14,816 nucleotides of DNA from Deltaproteobacteria bacterium (GCA_019313725.1 JAFDAT010000036.1:1-14816), one strand, 5' to 3'. Positions 7,433 to 14,699 are shown, counted from the first letter of the stretch. The notes: generated by a model not told the origin, from the letters alone. Numbers and translations are program-made.

Positions 7433-7681
7433 ATGGAAAAAGCGCTTTTGAACATCGGATTTGGCAATACCGTGGTGGCTGAACGTGTGGTGGGGATCGT
7501 TGCCCCCAATTCAGCGCCCATGAAACGGTTGAAAGATGAAGCCCGGGAGGAGCGGAGACTGATCGATGCAACCCACGGACGGAGAACACGCTCCATCATC
7601 GTCATGGACAGCAATCATATTGTCCTTTCGGCCATACAGGCTGAAACTGTTTCTCAACGCTATACAACCTTGAAAGAGTAG
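7433..7681 (+). CDS. remA: RemA/DUF370 family regulatory protein
   Basis: 82-residue protein of the DUF370/RemA family. LLNIGFGNTVVAERVVGIVA and a RSIIVMDSNHIVLSAIQAETV segment are the two conserved blocks. In Bacillus subtilis RemA is a DNA-binding regulator of matrix and osmoprotection genes; its role in Gram-negative bacteria is not established. GAGGGT (7421-7426) lies six bases before the ATG, which fixes the start. It lies between yicC and gmk, the usual position of this family. Confidence 0.93.
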   Translation: MEKALLNIGFGNTVVAERVVGIVAPNSAPMKRLKDEAREERRLIDATHGRRTRSIIVMDSNHIVLSAIQAETVSQRYTTLKE

Positions 7682-7683
7682 GG

Positions 7684-8277
7684 ATGGGCACCTTGGTCGC
7701 GAACACCGAGATAAAAGGTACGCTCTTCGTGATTTCCGCCCCTTCAGGAGCAGGCAAGACAACCCTCTGCCGGCGGATCCTGAATCATTTCCCGGATATT
7801 CTTTACTCGATATCCTACACGACCCGGGATCTCCGTGTCGGTGAAACGGATGGTAAGGATTACCATTTTATATCCAGGCAGACATTTAAAAAAAAGCTGG
7901 ACTTGGATTACTGGGCTGAGTGGGCCCGGGTTCACGGTCACTATTATGGAACTTCGGCCGCTTTTCTGTCCGGTTCTCTGGCCAAAGGGCGTGATATTCT
8001 CATGGATATCGATGTTCAGGGGGCGATCCAGATATTGGACCGATTCCCTGAGGCCGTAACCATTTTTATCATGCCGCCCTCCATGGGCGCACTGGAGCAG
8101 CGTCTCGACAGCCGGGGAACAGACAGCCGGGCCACCATCAAAAAACGCATGCGTAACGCCGTCAGGGAAATGGCGCAAAAAAACCGATATCGTCACGTCA
8201 TCGTCAATGACGATCTGGAAAGGGCCGTGGATGCGTTGATCGCCATTGTCAAACGCTGCCGCGAAGGGAGAACTTGA
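7684..8277 (+). CDS. gmk: guanylate kinase
   Basis: Phosphorylates GMP to GDP with ATP in the cytosol, feeding GTP, dGTP and (p)ppGpp pools. 197 residues, typical. The P-loop is SAPSGAGKTT at residues 18-27. SISYTTRDLRVGETDGKDYH is the GMP-binding region, and DIDVQGA follows. RGTDSRATIKKRM is the lid with its arginines. The start at ATG 7684 is two bases after the remA stop, so translation is probably coupled. The stop TGA lies within three direct repeats of the form GAGAAYKT (8268-8291). rpoZ, the common next gene in this arrangement, is not present; an intergenic repeat region follows. Confidence 0.96.
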   Translation: MGTLVANTEIKGTLFVISAPSGAGKTTLCRRILNHFPDILYSISYTTRDLRVGETDGKDYHFISRQTFKKKLDLDYWAEWARVHGHYYGTSAAFLSGSLAKGRDILMDIDVQGAIQILDRFPEAVTIFIMPPSMGALEQRLDSRGTDSRATIKKRMRNAVREMAQKNRYRHVIVNDDLERAVDALIAIVKRCREGRT

Positions 8278-8291
8278 GAATGTGAGAACGT
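8268..8291. repeat. three tandem 8-base repeats across the gmk stop codon
   Basis: GAGAACTT, GAGAATGT and GAGAACGT follow one another directly. The gmk stop codon (8275-8277) spans units one and two. The units are short and imperfect and could be chance, but they begin the repeat-bearing gap between gmk and rlmB. Confidence 0.4.
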
Positions 8292-8334
8292 GCGTGGCGG
8301 GAAGCCGTTGGTTATTAGCAAGGGCTTGAGATTT

Positions 8335-8380
8335 AATAGCGACGAAGTCGCGTTCAGTAAAAACGTGGGACACGGTTTTA
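8335..8380 (+). repeat. double-hairpin intergenic element, copy 1
   Basis: AATA, then hairpin 1 GCGAC-GAA-GTCGC (8339-8351), a six-base spacer GTTCAG, then hairpin 2 TAAAAACGTG-GGA-CACGGTTTTA (8358-8380) with one A-G mismatch. It aligns without gaps with 12796-12841: same length, same loops (GAA, then GRA), with stem differences in paired columns. Hairpin 2 ends three bases before the rlmB ATG and holds the only purine-rich stretch upstream of it (GGGA, 8367-8370), so it may affect rlmB translation. The strand is assigned by the downstream gene only. The rest of the gap between gmk and rlmB shows nothing else recognisable. Confidence 0.7.
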
Positions 8381-8383
8381 CAT

Positions 8384-9121
8384 ATGGAAATACTATACGG
8401 GTACCACCCGGTAAACGAGGCTCTTGAAGCCGGAAAACGGACCATCGCGGAAGTATGGCTGGCCCGGGATAAATCATCTCCGCGTATGCAGCGTTTTGCG
8501 GAAAAGACGGCAACCAGGGATATCCCCCTCACTCGGGTACGCACTTCCAGACTTGCCTCTCTGGCCGGAACCGACAGGCATCAAGGCGTCTGTGCGAGGG
8601 TGTCGGGTTTTCCTTATGCCGACCCCGCTGAAATTATAAAAAGGGAGGCAGGATCTTCCGCCCACTGTCTGCTGCTGCTTGACAGCATCCTGGATCCCCA
8701 CAATCTCGGTGCGTTGATCCGGACGGCCTATTGTTCCGGTATCGACGGTGTGGTGATACCCAAAGATCGTTCGGCATCACCGACACCGACTGTCTCAAGC
8801 ATTTCAGCCGGTGCCCTGGAGCACACCCGCTTGATGCGGGTAACCAATCTGGTAAAAGCGATGGAGTCTTTCAAATCGGAGGGGCTTTGGTTGGCCGGTC
8901 TTGATCGGGAAGCCCGGGACACCCTTTTTTCCACTGATTTTACAGGCCCTTTGGCTATTGTCGTTGGCAGTGAGGAGAAGGGCTTGCGGCCGTTGGTTAA
9001 AAAAAGTTGCGATATGCTGATCGGTATCCCCCAGGTAGGACACATAGACTCACTGAATGCCTCGGTGGCGGGGGGGGTCGTCATGTATGAGGTGTTCCGG
9101 CAGCGGCATGCTATCATATAA
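8384..9121 (+). CDS. rlmB: TrmH family 23S rRNA 2'-O-ribose methyltransferase (RlmB-type)
   Basis: SAM-dependent SPOUT methyltransferase, 245 residues; RlmB methylates a conserved guanosine ribose in 23S rRNA domain V. Residues 1-75 form the small RNA-binding substrate domain, beginning ILYGYHPVNEAL. The SPOUT domain follows with motif 1 LDSILDPHNLGALIRTA (N107 and R113 are the key residues), motif 2 VVGSEEKGL (195-201), and motif 3 IPQVGHIDSLNASVA, which forms the knot. The ISAGALEHTRL segment is typical of RlmB rather than TrmH proper. No clear Shine-Dalgarno site is seen; a hairpin ends three bases before the ATG. The stop TAA falls inside the 30-base repeat copy B. Other TrmH-family RNA targets cannot be excluded. 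Confidence 0.9.
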   Translation: MEILYGYHPVNEALEAGKRTIAEVWLARDKSSPRMQRFAEKTATRDIPLTRVRTSRLASLAGTDRHQGVCARVSGFPYADPAEIIKREAGSSAHCLLLLDSILDPHNLGALIRTAYCSGIDGVVIPKDRSASPTPTVSSISAGALEHTRLMRVTNLVKAMESFKSEGLWLAGLDREARDTLFSTDFTGPLAIVVGSEEKGLRPLVKKSCDMLIGIPQVGHIDSLNASVAGGVVMYEVFRQRHAII

Positions 9122-9146
9122 AAAGCGATAGCCTGTTTCTAATGAA
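9117..9146. repeat. 30-base intergenic repeat, copy B
   Basis: Matches 5628-5657 at 25 of 30 positions with no gaps; 9132-9146 are identical to 5643-5657. It supplies the rlmB stop codon (9119-9121) and most of the short gap before icd, ending 13 bases before the preferred icd ATG. Confidence 0.6.
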
Positions 9147-9159
9147 AGAGAAGAGAAAT

Positions 9160-10351
<1,192 letters not shown>

Positions 10352-10365
<14 letters not shown>

Positions 10366-11128
10366 TATTTTGAAAAACGCGTTGTTTCCGTTGGCCTGCC
10401 GGATGTGCGGCCAGTTTTTTCACGTGGACAGTACCGGTCCGGGGGAGCGCAATGGGCCTGCGCCCAAAGATTTAACCGTCCTTTTCGGCGACCTGATGGC
10501 GGAACACCTCTGTCCGGGGTGTGCGCAATGCTTTACCGCTGCCGAATCACCCATATGCATGCGTTGTGGCCTGGTTTTCAAAAGCAGACAGGGTGAAGAC
10601 CACCTCTGCGGGGAGTGCCTGGAATCTGAAAAGCCCTTCGGGATAGCCAGGGCGGCAGGCATACACGACCAGTCGCTGATGTCCATCATCCATGCCTATA
10701 AATACGGCGGCAAGGTCCTGTTGGCCGAACCGCTCTCGAAACTGCTGGCCGCCGTTTATGAACGCCATTGGCGACCGGCGTCCATCGATCTTGTGCTGCC
10801 GGTCCCCTTGCACGCTGCACGGCTCAGGTCAAGGGGATTCAATCAGGCTTACCTCCTGGTCCAGCCCTGGGAGAAGGTCGTGGCCCGGGACCTTTTGCGG
10901 CGCACACGGCCCACACCGCCGCAAACCGGTCTGGGGCGTAAATCGCGATTGTCCAATGTTCGGGGGGCGTTTGCCGTGGATGACCGCTTATCCATTAAAA
11001 ATAAGCGCATTCTTCTGGTGGATGATGTCTACACAACCGGGGCCACCGTCATCGAGTGTGCACGGGTGCTGCAAAAATGCGGTGCTTCAAAGGTGGACAT
11101 TCTCACTGTTGCACGGGCGGTTGCATGA
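10352..11128 (+). CDS. comF: ComF family protein (phosphoribosyltransferase-like)
   Basis: 258 residues from this start. The N-terminal part is a cysteine-rich zinc-binding region: C16-R-M-C19, C54-P-G-C57, C69-M-R-C72 and C86-G-E-C89. The C-terminal part is a type I phosphoribosyltransferase fold with LPVPLHAARLRSRGFNQA and the PRPP-loop motif RILLVDDVYTTGAT (D224-D225). ComF-type proteins act in DNA uptake in competent bacteria, while GntX-type relatives occur widely with unclear roles. The start is uncertain: the frame has TTG but no ATG before the first cysteines. TTG 10352 puts 15 residues before C16; TTG 10337 and TTG 10370 are alternatives. It overlaps icd and ends in an ATGA overlap with the next gene. 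Confidence 0.85.
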
Positions 11129-11985
11129 ATACACCTGGAAAGGAAAATCAGGCACGGGCCGGCGGCGAATGGCTGCCGGTCATCCAGGCGGATCCGCCCT
11201 GCTATCTGTTTGCCAACATGGCCGCAGCAACAGGGATCAGACACGGTATATTTACCCGCATAGGGGGGGGGAGCGCCGCGCCTTTTCAAAGCTTGAACGT
11301 CAGCCTGGGGGTCGGTGACCGGCAAGATTCCGTGAACGGAAACAGAAACCGGATTGCGTCGTGTTTAGGTGTGGAGCAACTCATATTTTCAGACCAGGTC
11401 CACGGCGACGACATCTTGATTTTTAAAAATCAGAATCGGCATGCGTGGTCAGGGACTTCTTACAAAAAAAGGACCGGGGATGCCATGATAACGGATTCGC
11501 CCGGCATCGGCCTGGCTATCCAGATAGCGGACTGCCAGGCTGTGGTTCTCTACGACCCCGAACAGGCGGTGGTCGCCAATATTCATGCGGGGTGGCGGGG
11601 CAGCGTCGTTAACATCATCGGCAAGACCGTTAAGACCATGACGCTGGAATTCGGGTGTGACCCGGCGAATATGCTGGCGGGTGTGGGCCCTTCTCTGGGA
11701 CCCTGCTGTGCGGAATTTGTCAATTACCGGGAGGAGATCCCGGAAATTTTCTGGCCCTACAAGGTTTCTCAAGACCATTTCGATTTTTGGTCGATAAGCC
11801 GGGATCAGTTGGCCAATGCCGGTGTGCCGGATGAGAACATCCGTATCGTCGGGATCTGTACACGCTGTCATCCGGATCTCTTTTTTTCGTACAGGGCGGA
11901 GCGGATTACCGGCAGGTTTGTGGTGGTTGCAGGTTTGGTGCAGGAAGGGTCAGGGATAAAGAATGGCGGATCATCCAGTGGTTAA
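11125..11985 (+). CDS. pgeF: peptidoglycan editing factor PgeF / YfiH-type laccase-domain protein
   Basis: 286 residues of the YfiH (multicopper polyphenol oxidase-like, DUF152) family. Members have been described as purine nucleoside phosphorylases or adenosine deaminases and, in E. coli, as PgeF, which prevents wrong peptidoglycan stem peptides. The conserved metal and catalytic residues are present: H93 in SDQVHGDD, C137 in IADCQAVVLYDPE and H154 in NIHAGWRGSVV. GPSLGPCCAEF and CTRCHPDLFFSYRAE complete the signature. The ATG at 11125 overlaps the comF stop as ATGA, which decides the start; the frame is open further upstream inside comF. A run of nine G's (11263-11271) encodes part of RIGGGS, where the family normally has a G-rich loop, so the frame looks right. 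The 3' end overlaps pyrK by 23 bases. Confidence 0.92.
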   Translation: MNTPGKENQARAGGEWLPVIQADPPCYLFANMAAATGIRHGIFTRIGGGSAAPFQSLNVSLGVGDRQDSVNGNRNRIASCLGVEQLIFSDQVHGDDILIFKNQNRHAWSGTSYKKRTGDAMITDSPGIGLAIQIADCQAVVLYDPEQAVVANIHAGWRGSVVNIIGKTVKTMTLEFGCDPANMLAGVGPSLGPCCAEFVNYREEIPEIFWPYKVSQDHFDFWSISRDQLANAGVPDENIRIVGICTRCHPDLFFSYRAERITGRFVVVAGLVQEGSGIKNGGSSSG

Positions 11986-12784
11986 ATGCCTTCAGGAGGC
12001 AAAGGTGCTCTGGAATCATCGGCAGGGTTCCGGATGCTATCGTATGGGTTTTCAGTGTGACGTCGGGATCGCAACGGCGGCGCCGGGCCAGTTCATCATG
12101 GTGCGCCTGAAAGGGCAAAAGATACCGATGCTTCGAAGACCCTTTTCAATACACCAGGTAATTAAAGAAGGGACCCGGATCAAGGGGTTTGAAATTCTGT
12201 ACAAGGTCGTTGGCCAGGGCACTGCATTGCTGGCGGACAGTAGGGCGGGAGAAGGCATCGATGTCCTGGGACCTCTGGGAAGAGGGTTTGCGTTGAATTC
12301 TGAACACAAAACGGTTTTTTTTTTTTTTTTTGGCATCGGGGTGGCACCGTTTATGTTCCTGATTTCCCGTATGTTAGAAGCGGGCTTTGACATGTCCCGG
12401 GTTGCCGTGTTTCTGGGAGGGCGTTCCCGAAATGATCTGCTCTGTACAGAGGACTTTAAAGCTGTCGGCGTATCGCTCACATTGACAACGGATGACGGCA
12501 GCCGGGGCCAGCGGGGTCTGGTTACCTCACCCCTTGAGGCCGCTGTAAAACGAAGTCGTCCGGATATGCTGTACGCCTGCGGACCCGTCCCCATGCTCCA
12601 AAAAGTGATAGCCCTTTCAAAAGATTATGACCTTGCCTGCCAGGTGTCTGTCGAGACGGTCATGGCTTGCGGCATGGGCGCCTGCCTGGGGTGCGCTGTC
12701 GAGGGGACGACAGCGCACCAACCATACCGGCATGCCTGTGTGGATGGGCCCGTGTTTGATGCTGAAGATATTATCCTGCGTTGA
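11963..12784 (+). CDS. pyrK: dihydroorotate dehydrogenase B, electron transfer subunit
   Basis: FAD and [2Fe-2S] subunit that passes electrons from dihydroorotate oxidation by PyrD to NAD in pyrimidine synthesis. 273 residues. The FAD motif is RRPFSI at 58-63; VGQGTALL and DVLGPLGRGF follow. The iron-sulfur ligands C236-x4-C241-x2-C244-x14-C259 match the PyrK spacing exactly, and the DGPVFDAEDI end is typical. Oddity: a T17 run encodes F119-F123 just before GIGVAPF, where relatives read roughly VVGGGIGVPPL, so the first two glycines of the nucleotide loop are missing although the length fits. No pyrD lies next to it in this window. The ATG 11963 has AGGG eight bases upstream and overlaps pgeF. 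Other ferredoxin-reductase-like electron transfer subunits are possible, but the cysteine spacing favours PyrK. Confidence 0.88.
   Translation: MADHPVVKCLQEAKVLWNHRQGSGCYRMGFQCDVGIATAAPGQFIMVRLKGQKIPMLRRPFSIHQVIKEGTRIKGFEILYKVVGQGTALLADSRAGEGIDVLGPLGRGFALNSEHKTVFFFFFGIGVAPFMFLISRMLEAGFDMSRVAVFLGGRSRNDLLCTEDFKAVGVSLTLTTDDGSRGQRGLVTSPLEAAVKRSRPDMLYACGPVPMLQKVIALSKDYDLACQVSVETVMACGMGACLGCAVEGTTAHQPYRHACVDGPVFDAEDIILR
12315..12331 (+). repeat. T17 homopolymer inside pyrK
   Basis: Seventeen consecutive T's cover the last two bases of a Val codon and five Phe codons. The reading frame is kept across the run and the protein on both sides is clearly PyrK. It is the longest homopolymer in the window. 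Confidence 0.95.
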
Positions 12785-12795
12785 TGAATCAATAA

Positions 12796-12841
12796 AATAG
12801 CAGCGAAGCTGCGTACAATAACATCGTGGAACACGATGTTA
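12796..12841 (+). repeat. double-hairpin intergenic element, copy 2
   Basis: AATA, then hairpin 1 GCAGC-GAA-GCTGC (12800-12812), spacer GTACAA, then hairpin 2 with TAACATCGTG-GAA-CACGATGTTA (12819-12841). It has the same 46-base layout as 8335-8380, with 35 identical positions. The stem differences keep or improve pairing. It starts 12 bases after the pyrK stop. Confidence 0.7.
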
Positions 12842-12846
12842 TTTTT
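12817..12846 (+). terminator. possible Rho-independent terminator after pyrK
   Basis: Hairpin 2 of the double-hairpin element extends here to a perfect 12-bp stem, AATAACATCGTG (12817-12828), loop GAA, CACGATGTTATT (12832-12843). It runs directly into T's, giving TTATTTTT. The stem is not GC-rich, so termination may be partial. It would separate the icd-to-pyrK transcript from the ATP synthase genes. Confidence 0.5.
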
Positions 12847-12848
12847 CG

Positions 12849-12883
12849 TTGACTTGACCCACATCCTATGTTAGTTCCATTTA
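12849..12883 (+). promoter_or_regulatory. tentative promoter for the atp F0 operon
   Basis: Two overlapping -35-like hexamers, TTGACT (12849-12854) and TTGACC (12854-12859), follow the pyrK hairpin. No good -10 box lies 16-18 bases downstream (only TTAGTT at 12871 or CATTTA at 12878). A promoter is expected here because of the terminator-like hairpin upstream, but the sequence support is weak. Confidence 0.25.
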
Positions 12884-12935
12884 TTCCGATCCGGTAGAAA
12901 GCGGAGCATTTAAACAAGGCAGAGCGTTCTTTTGC

Positions 12936-13154
12936 ATGCAAGAGGATACCAGGCGTTCGTTAAGAGAGTTTGCTTATTTCAGCAGCATAGGCCTTTCCGT
13001 GGCGCTTTCTATTTTCATAGGGCTTGCTATCGGATTATGGCTGGACCGCAAATTCGGCACGGCACCATGGCTGATGTTTGTCGGTTTAGGAATGGGAATC
13101 GGTGCTGGGTACCGTAATATCGGGCTGGCCATCAAAAAAAGCCGAAAACTGTAA
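12936..13154 (+). CDS. atpZ: AtpZ/AtpI-family small membrane protein of the ATP synthase operon
   Basis: 72 residues with two predicted membrane helices: about residues 14-34 (FSSIGLSVALSIFIGLAIG) and 45-62 (WLMFVGLGMGIGAGYRNIG). LWLDRKFGTAPW in the connecting loop is characteristic of the AtpZ / putative F0F1-ATPase subunit family. AtpZ together with AtpI is thought to help supply Mg2+ or Ca2+ or to assist c-ring assembly. It is first in the run atpZ-atpI-atpB-atpE. The Shine-Dalgarno site for ATG 12936 is poor (AAGG is too far upstream), so expression may be low or the start may differ slightly. Confidence 0.85.
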   Translation: MQEDTRRSLREFAYFSSIGLSVALSIFIGLAIGLWLDRKFGTAPWLMFVGLGMGIGAGYRNIGLAIKKSRKL

Positions 13155-13160
13155 CGGAAA

Positions 13161-13562
13161 TTGAATTCATCGACAGTGAACATACAGGAAAGACTATTAA
13201 TATTTGTGACCCGGACCAACTGGATTCTGTTCGCTGCCGCGAGCATCCTCGGGCTTCTCTTCTGTCCTGCCGGTTTTGCTAAAGGCATTATTTTCGGTGG
13301 ACTTATCGTAACGGTCAATTTTCATCTGCTGTCCCGGACCCTTCGCAAAGCCTTGACGCCCCCGCGACTTTCATCTCACAATGTTATTCTGGCCAAGTAC
13401 TATTTTCGCTTTTTCGTGAGCGGGCTGATTCTTTTTATTCTGATTTCCAAGGATTATGTGGAGCCGTTGGGGTTGTTTGTGGGTCTGTCCGTCGTGGTTG
13501 CCAGCATCATGCTGGCCACGCTTATCGAGGTAAAAAATCTAATTTTCAAGGAGGCAATATAA
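13161..13562 (+). CDS. atpI: ATP synthase subunit I (AtpI/UncI family)
   Basis: 133 residues, very hydrophobic, with four predicted membrane helices (about 18-35, 38-58, 79-97 and 103-123), the usual AtpI topology. The GFAKGIIFGGLIVTVNFHLL segment holds the family's G-x-x-x-G and Asn pattern. AtpI helps assemble the c-ring. It begins six bases after atpZ. The start is TTG 13161, or possibly GTG 13176; neither has a convincing Shine-Dalgarno site. Its stop is two bases before the atpB ATG. The sequence family is variable, so the call leans on position between atpZ and atpB as well as topology. Confidence 0.8.
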   Translation: MNSSTVNIQERLLIFVTRTNWILFAAASILGLLFCPAGFAKGIIFGGLIVTVNFHLLSRTLRKALTPPRLSSHNVILAKYYFRFFVSGLILFILISKDYVEPLGLFVGLSVVVASIMLATLIEVKNLIFKEAI

Positions 13563-13564
13563 GG

Positions 13565-14254
13565 ATGGAACATCCCTATCTGTTTTTTGTCAAGTTGTTT
13601 GAAGCGATTGGCTTAGCGCATTTTGCGCACGCATATCCCCATGTCGTCTACACGTGGGTGGTCATGGCCATTCTTATCATCCTCAGCGCGCTTGCGGCTA
13701 AAACAGTTACCCTGGTCCCTACCAAAGGGCAGAATTTTTTCGAAATCCTTATTTCCGGTCTGGAAGAGTTTGCCGTGACGGTTACCGGTGAAGAGGGCCG
13801 CTGGCTGTTTCCGATAATTGGTACCATCTTTATCTTTATCGCCGCCTGCAATCTGATAGGGCTGGTACCCGGGTTCTTCCCGCCGACGGCAAGCCTCAAT
13901 ACAACCCTCGCATGTGCGCTGACCGTGGTGGTGTTCACCCATATGATCGGCATTAAATATCACGGGGTAAAATACATTAAACATTTTCTGGGGCCTGTAT
14001 GGTGGATGATTCCCATCATTCTCCCCATTGAGATCATCGGTCATCTTGCCCGCGTCCTTTCGCTTTCTTTCCGGCTTTTCGGAAACATGATGGGGCATGA
14101 ACTGGTTCTGGGTATACTGTTTTTTCTGGCGGGTGCGTTTTTTGCGCCACTGCCGATCATGGCGCTGGGTATTTTTGTTTCCCTGGTACAGGCATTTGTA
14201 TTTTTTCTGCTGTCGGTTATGTATTTTACCGGCGCTATGGAGCACGCTCACTAA
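13565..14254 (+). CDS. atpB: F0F1 ATP synthase subunit a
   Basis: Stator subunit that forms the two half-channels for the coupling ion, in the inner membrane. 229 residues with five or six hydrophobic segments. The essential arginine is R170 in LSLSFRLFGNMMGHELVL, equivalent to E. coli R210, and the last helix SLVQAFVFFLLSVMY carries Q210, aligned with E. coli Q252. ACNLIGLVPGFFPPTASLN is the typical loop. AAGGAGG (13548-13554) lies ten bases before the ATG. The protein is shorter at the N terminus than the E. coli one, as is common outside the Gammaproteobacteria. Confidence 0.96.
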   Translation: MEHPYLFFVKLFEAIGLAHFAHAYPHVVYTWVVMAILIILSALAAKTVTLVPTKGQNFFEILISGLEEFAVTVTGEEGRWLFPIIGTIFIFIAACNLIGLVPGFFPPTASLNTTLACALTVVVFTHMIGIKYHGVKYIKHFLGPVWWMIPIILPIEIIGHLARVLSLSFRLFGNMMGHELVLGILFFLAGAFFAPLPIMALGIFVSLVQAFVFFLLSVMYFTGAMEHAH

Positions 14255-14269
14255 GATCATTTTGCATCA

Positions 14270-14298
14270 CCGGTCTGCTGAATGGGCGGCAAGACCGG
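14270..14298 (+). promoter_or_regulatory. hairpin in the atpB-atpE gap
   Basis: CCGGTCT (14270-14276) pairs with AGACCGG (14292-14298). A further four pairs (GCTG with CGGC, one G-T) can form inside, past a bulged A. The 109-base gap holds this hairpin and then the atpE Shine-Dalgarno site. No T-tract follows, so it is not a terminator. It could mark an RNA-processing or stability point that raises subunit c over subunit a; this is inference. Confidence 0.45.
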
Positions 14299-14363
14299 CT
14301 GATTGGATAATGGGTATCTGGAAGAAGCGAACTATTAATCACTAACAAGGAGGTACAGTAAGT

Positions 14364-14645
14364 ATGGAAGCAACAGCATTAAGTTTTTTCATTGCATGCG
14401 TAACCGCTGCAGGGTTCGGAATTTCCATCGCAGCATTCGGTTGTGGTCTCGGTCAGGGTATTGGCCTGAAAGCGGCCGTTGAAGGTATCGCAAGAAACCC
14501 CGAATCTTCAGGTAAGGTTACTGTTACGCTGCTGATCGGTCTTGCCATGATCGAATCTCTTTGTATTTACGCACTGGTTGTTTCTCTGATTCTTATCTAC
14601 GCACATCCACAAGCCGCGGCGATTGCCGGTCTGTTGGGTCATTAA
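14364..14645 (+). CDS. atpE: F0F1 ATP synthase subunit c
   Basis: 93-residue proteolipid, two membrane helices in a hairpin; many copies form the rotor ring. Helix 1 has the glycine-rich GCGLGQG; the polar loop reads ARNPESSGK. Helix 2 has the ion-binding carboxylate E64 in GLAMIESLCIYALV. Q31, E64, S65 and Y69 occupy the positions of Q32, E65, S66 and Y70, which bind Na+ in Ilyobacter tartaricus, but the Thr at 67 there is Leu66 here. A perfect AAGGAGGT (14347-14354) lies nine bases before the ATG, the strongest ribosome site in the window, as expected for the most abundant subunit. A terminator follows directly. Confidence 0.96.
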   Translation: MEATALSFFIACVTAAGFGISIAAFGCGLGQGIGLKAAVEGIARNPESSGKVTVTLLIGLAMIESLCIYALVVSLILIYAHPQAAAIAGLLGH

Positions 14646-14653
14646 GAGCAGAA

Positions 14654-14699
14654 AAAAATAAAAAAGGCCGCCCTTGAAAGGGCGGCCTTTTTTATTTTT
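14654..14699. terminator. bidirectional Rho-independent terminator between atpE and uvrA
   Basis: GGCCGCCCT (14666-14674), loop TGAA, AGGGCGGCC (14679-14687). A-rich sequence on the left and T-rich sequence on the right pair on to give a 21-bp stem in all (14654-14674 with 14679-14699). T's after the GC stem end the atpE transcript; on the minus strand the A-rich side reads as T's and ends the uvrA transcript. Confidence 0.93.

Noticed and set aside
11263..11271. A run of nine G's in pgeF as a possible phase-variation tract
   Set aside because: The run encodes glycines in a loop where the family is usually glycine-rich, and the frame is continuous, so there is no sign of switching. A read check would still be cheap.
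13613..14260. A 215-codon minus-strand frame opposite atpB
   Set aside because: The composition is dominated by Lys, Arg, His and Gln, a typical antisense image of a hydrophobic membrane protein.
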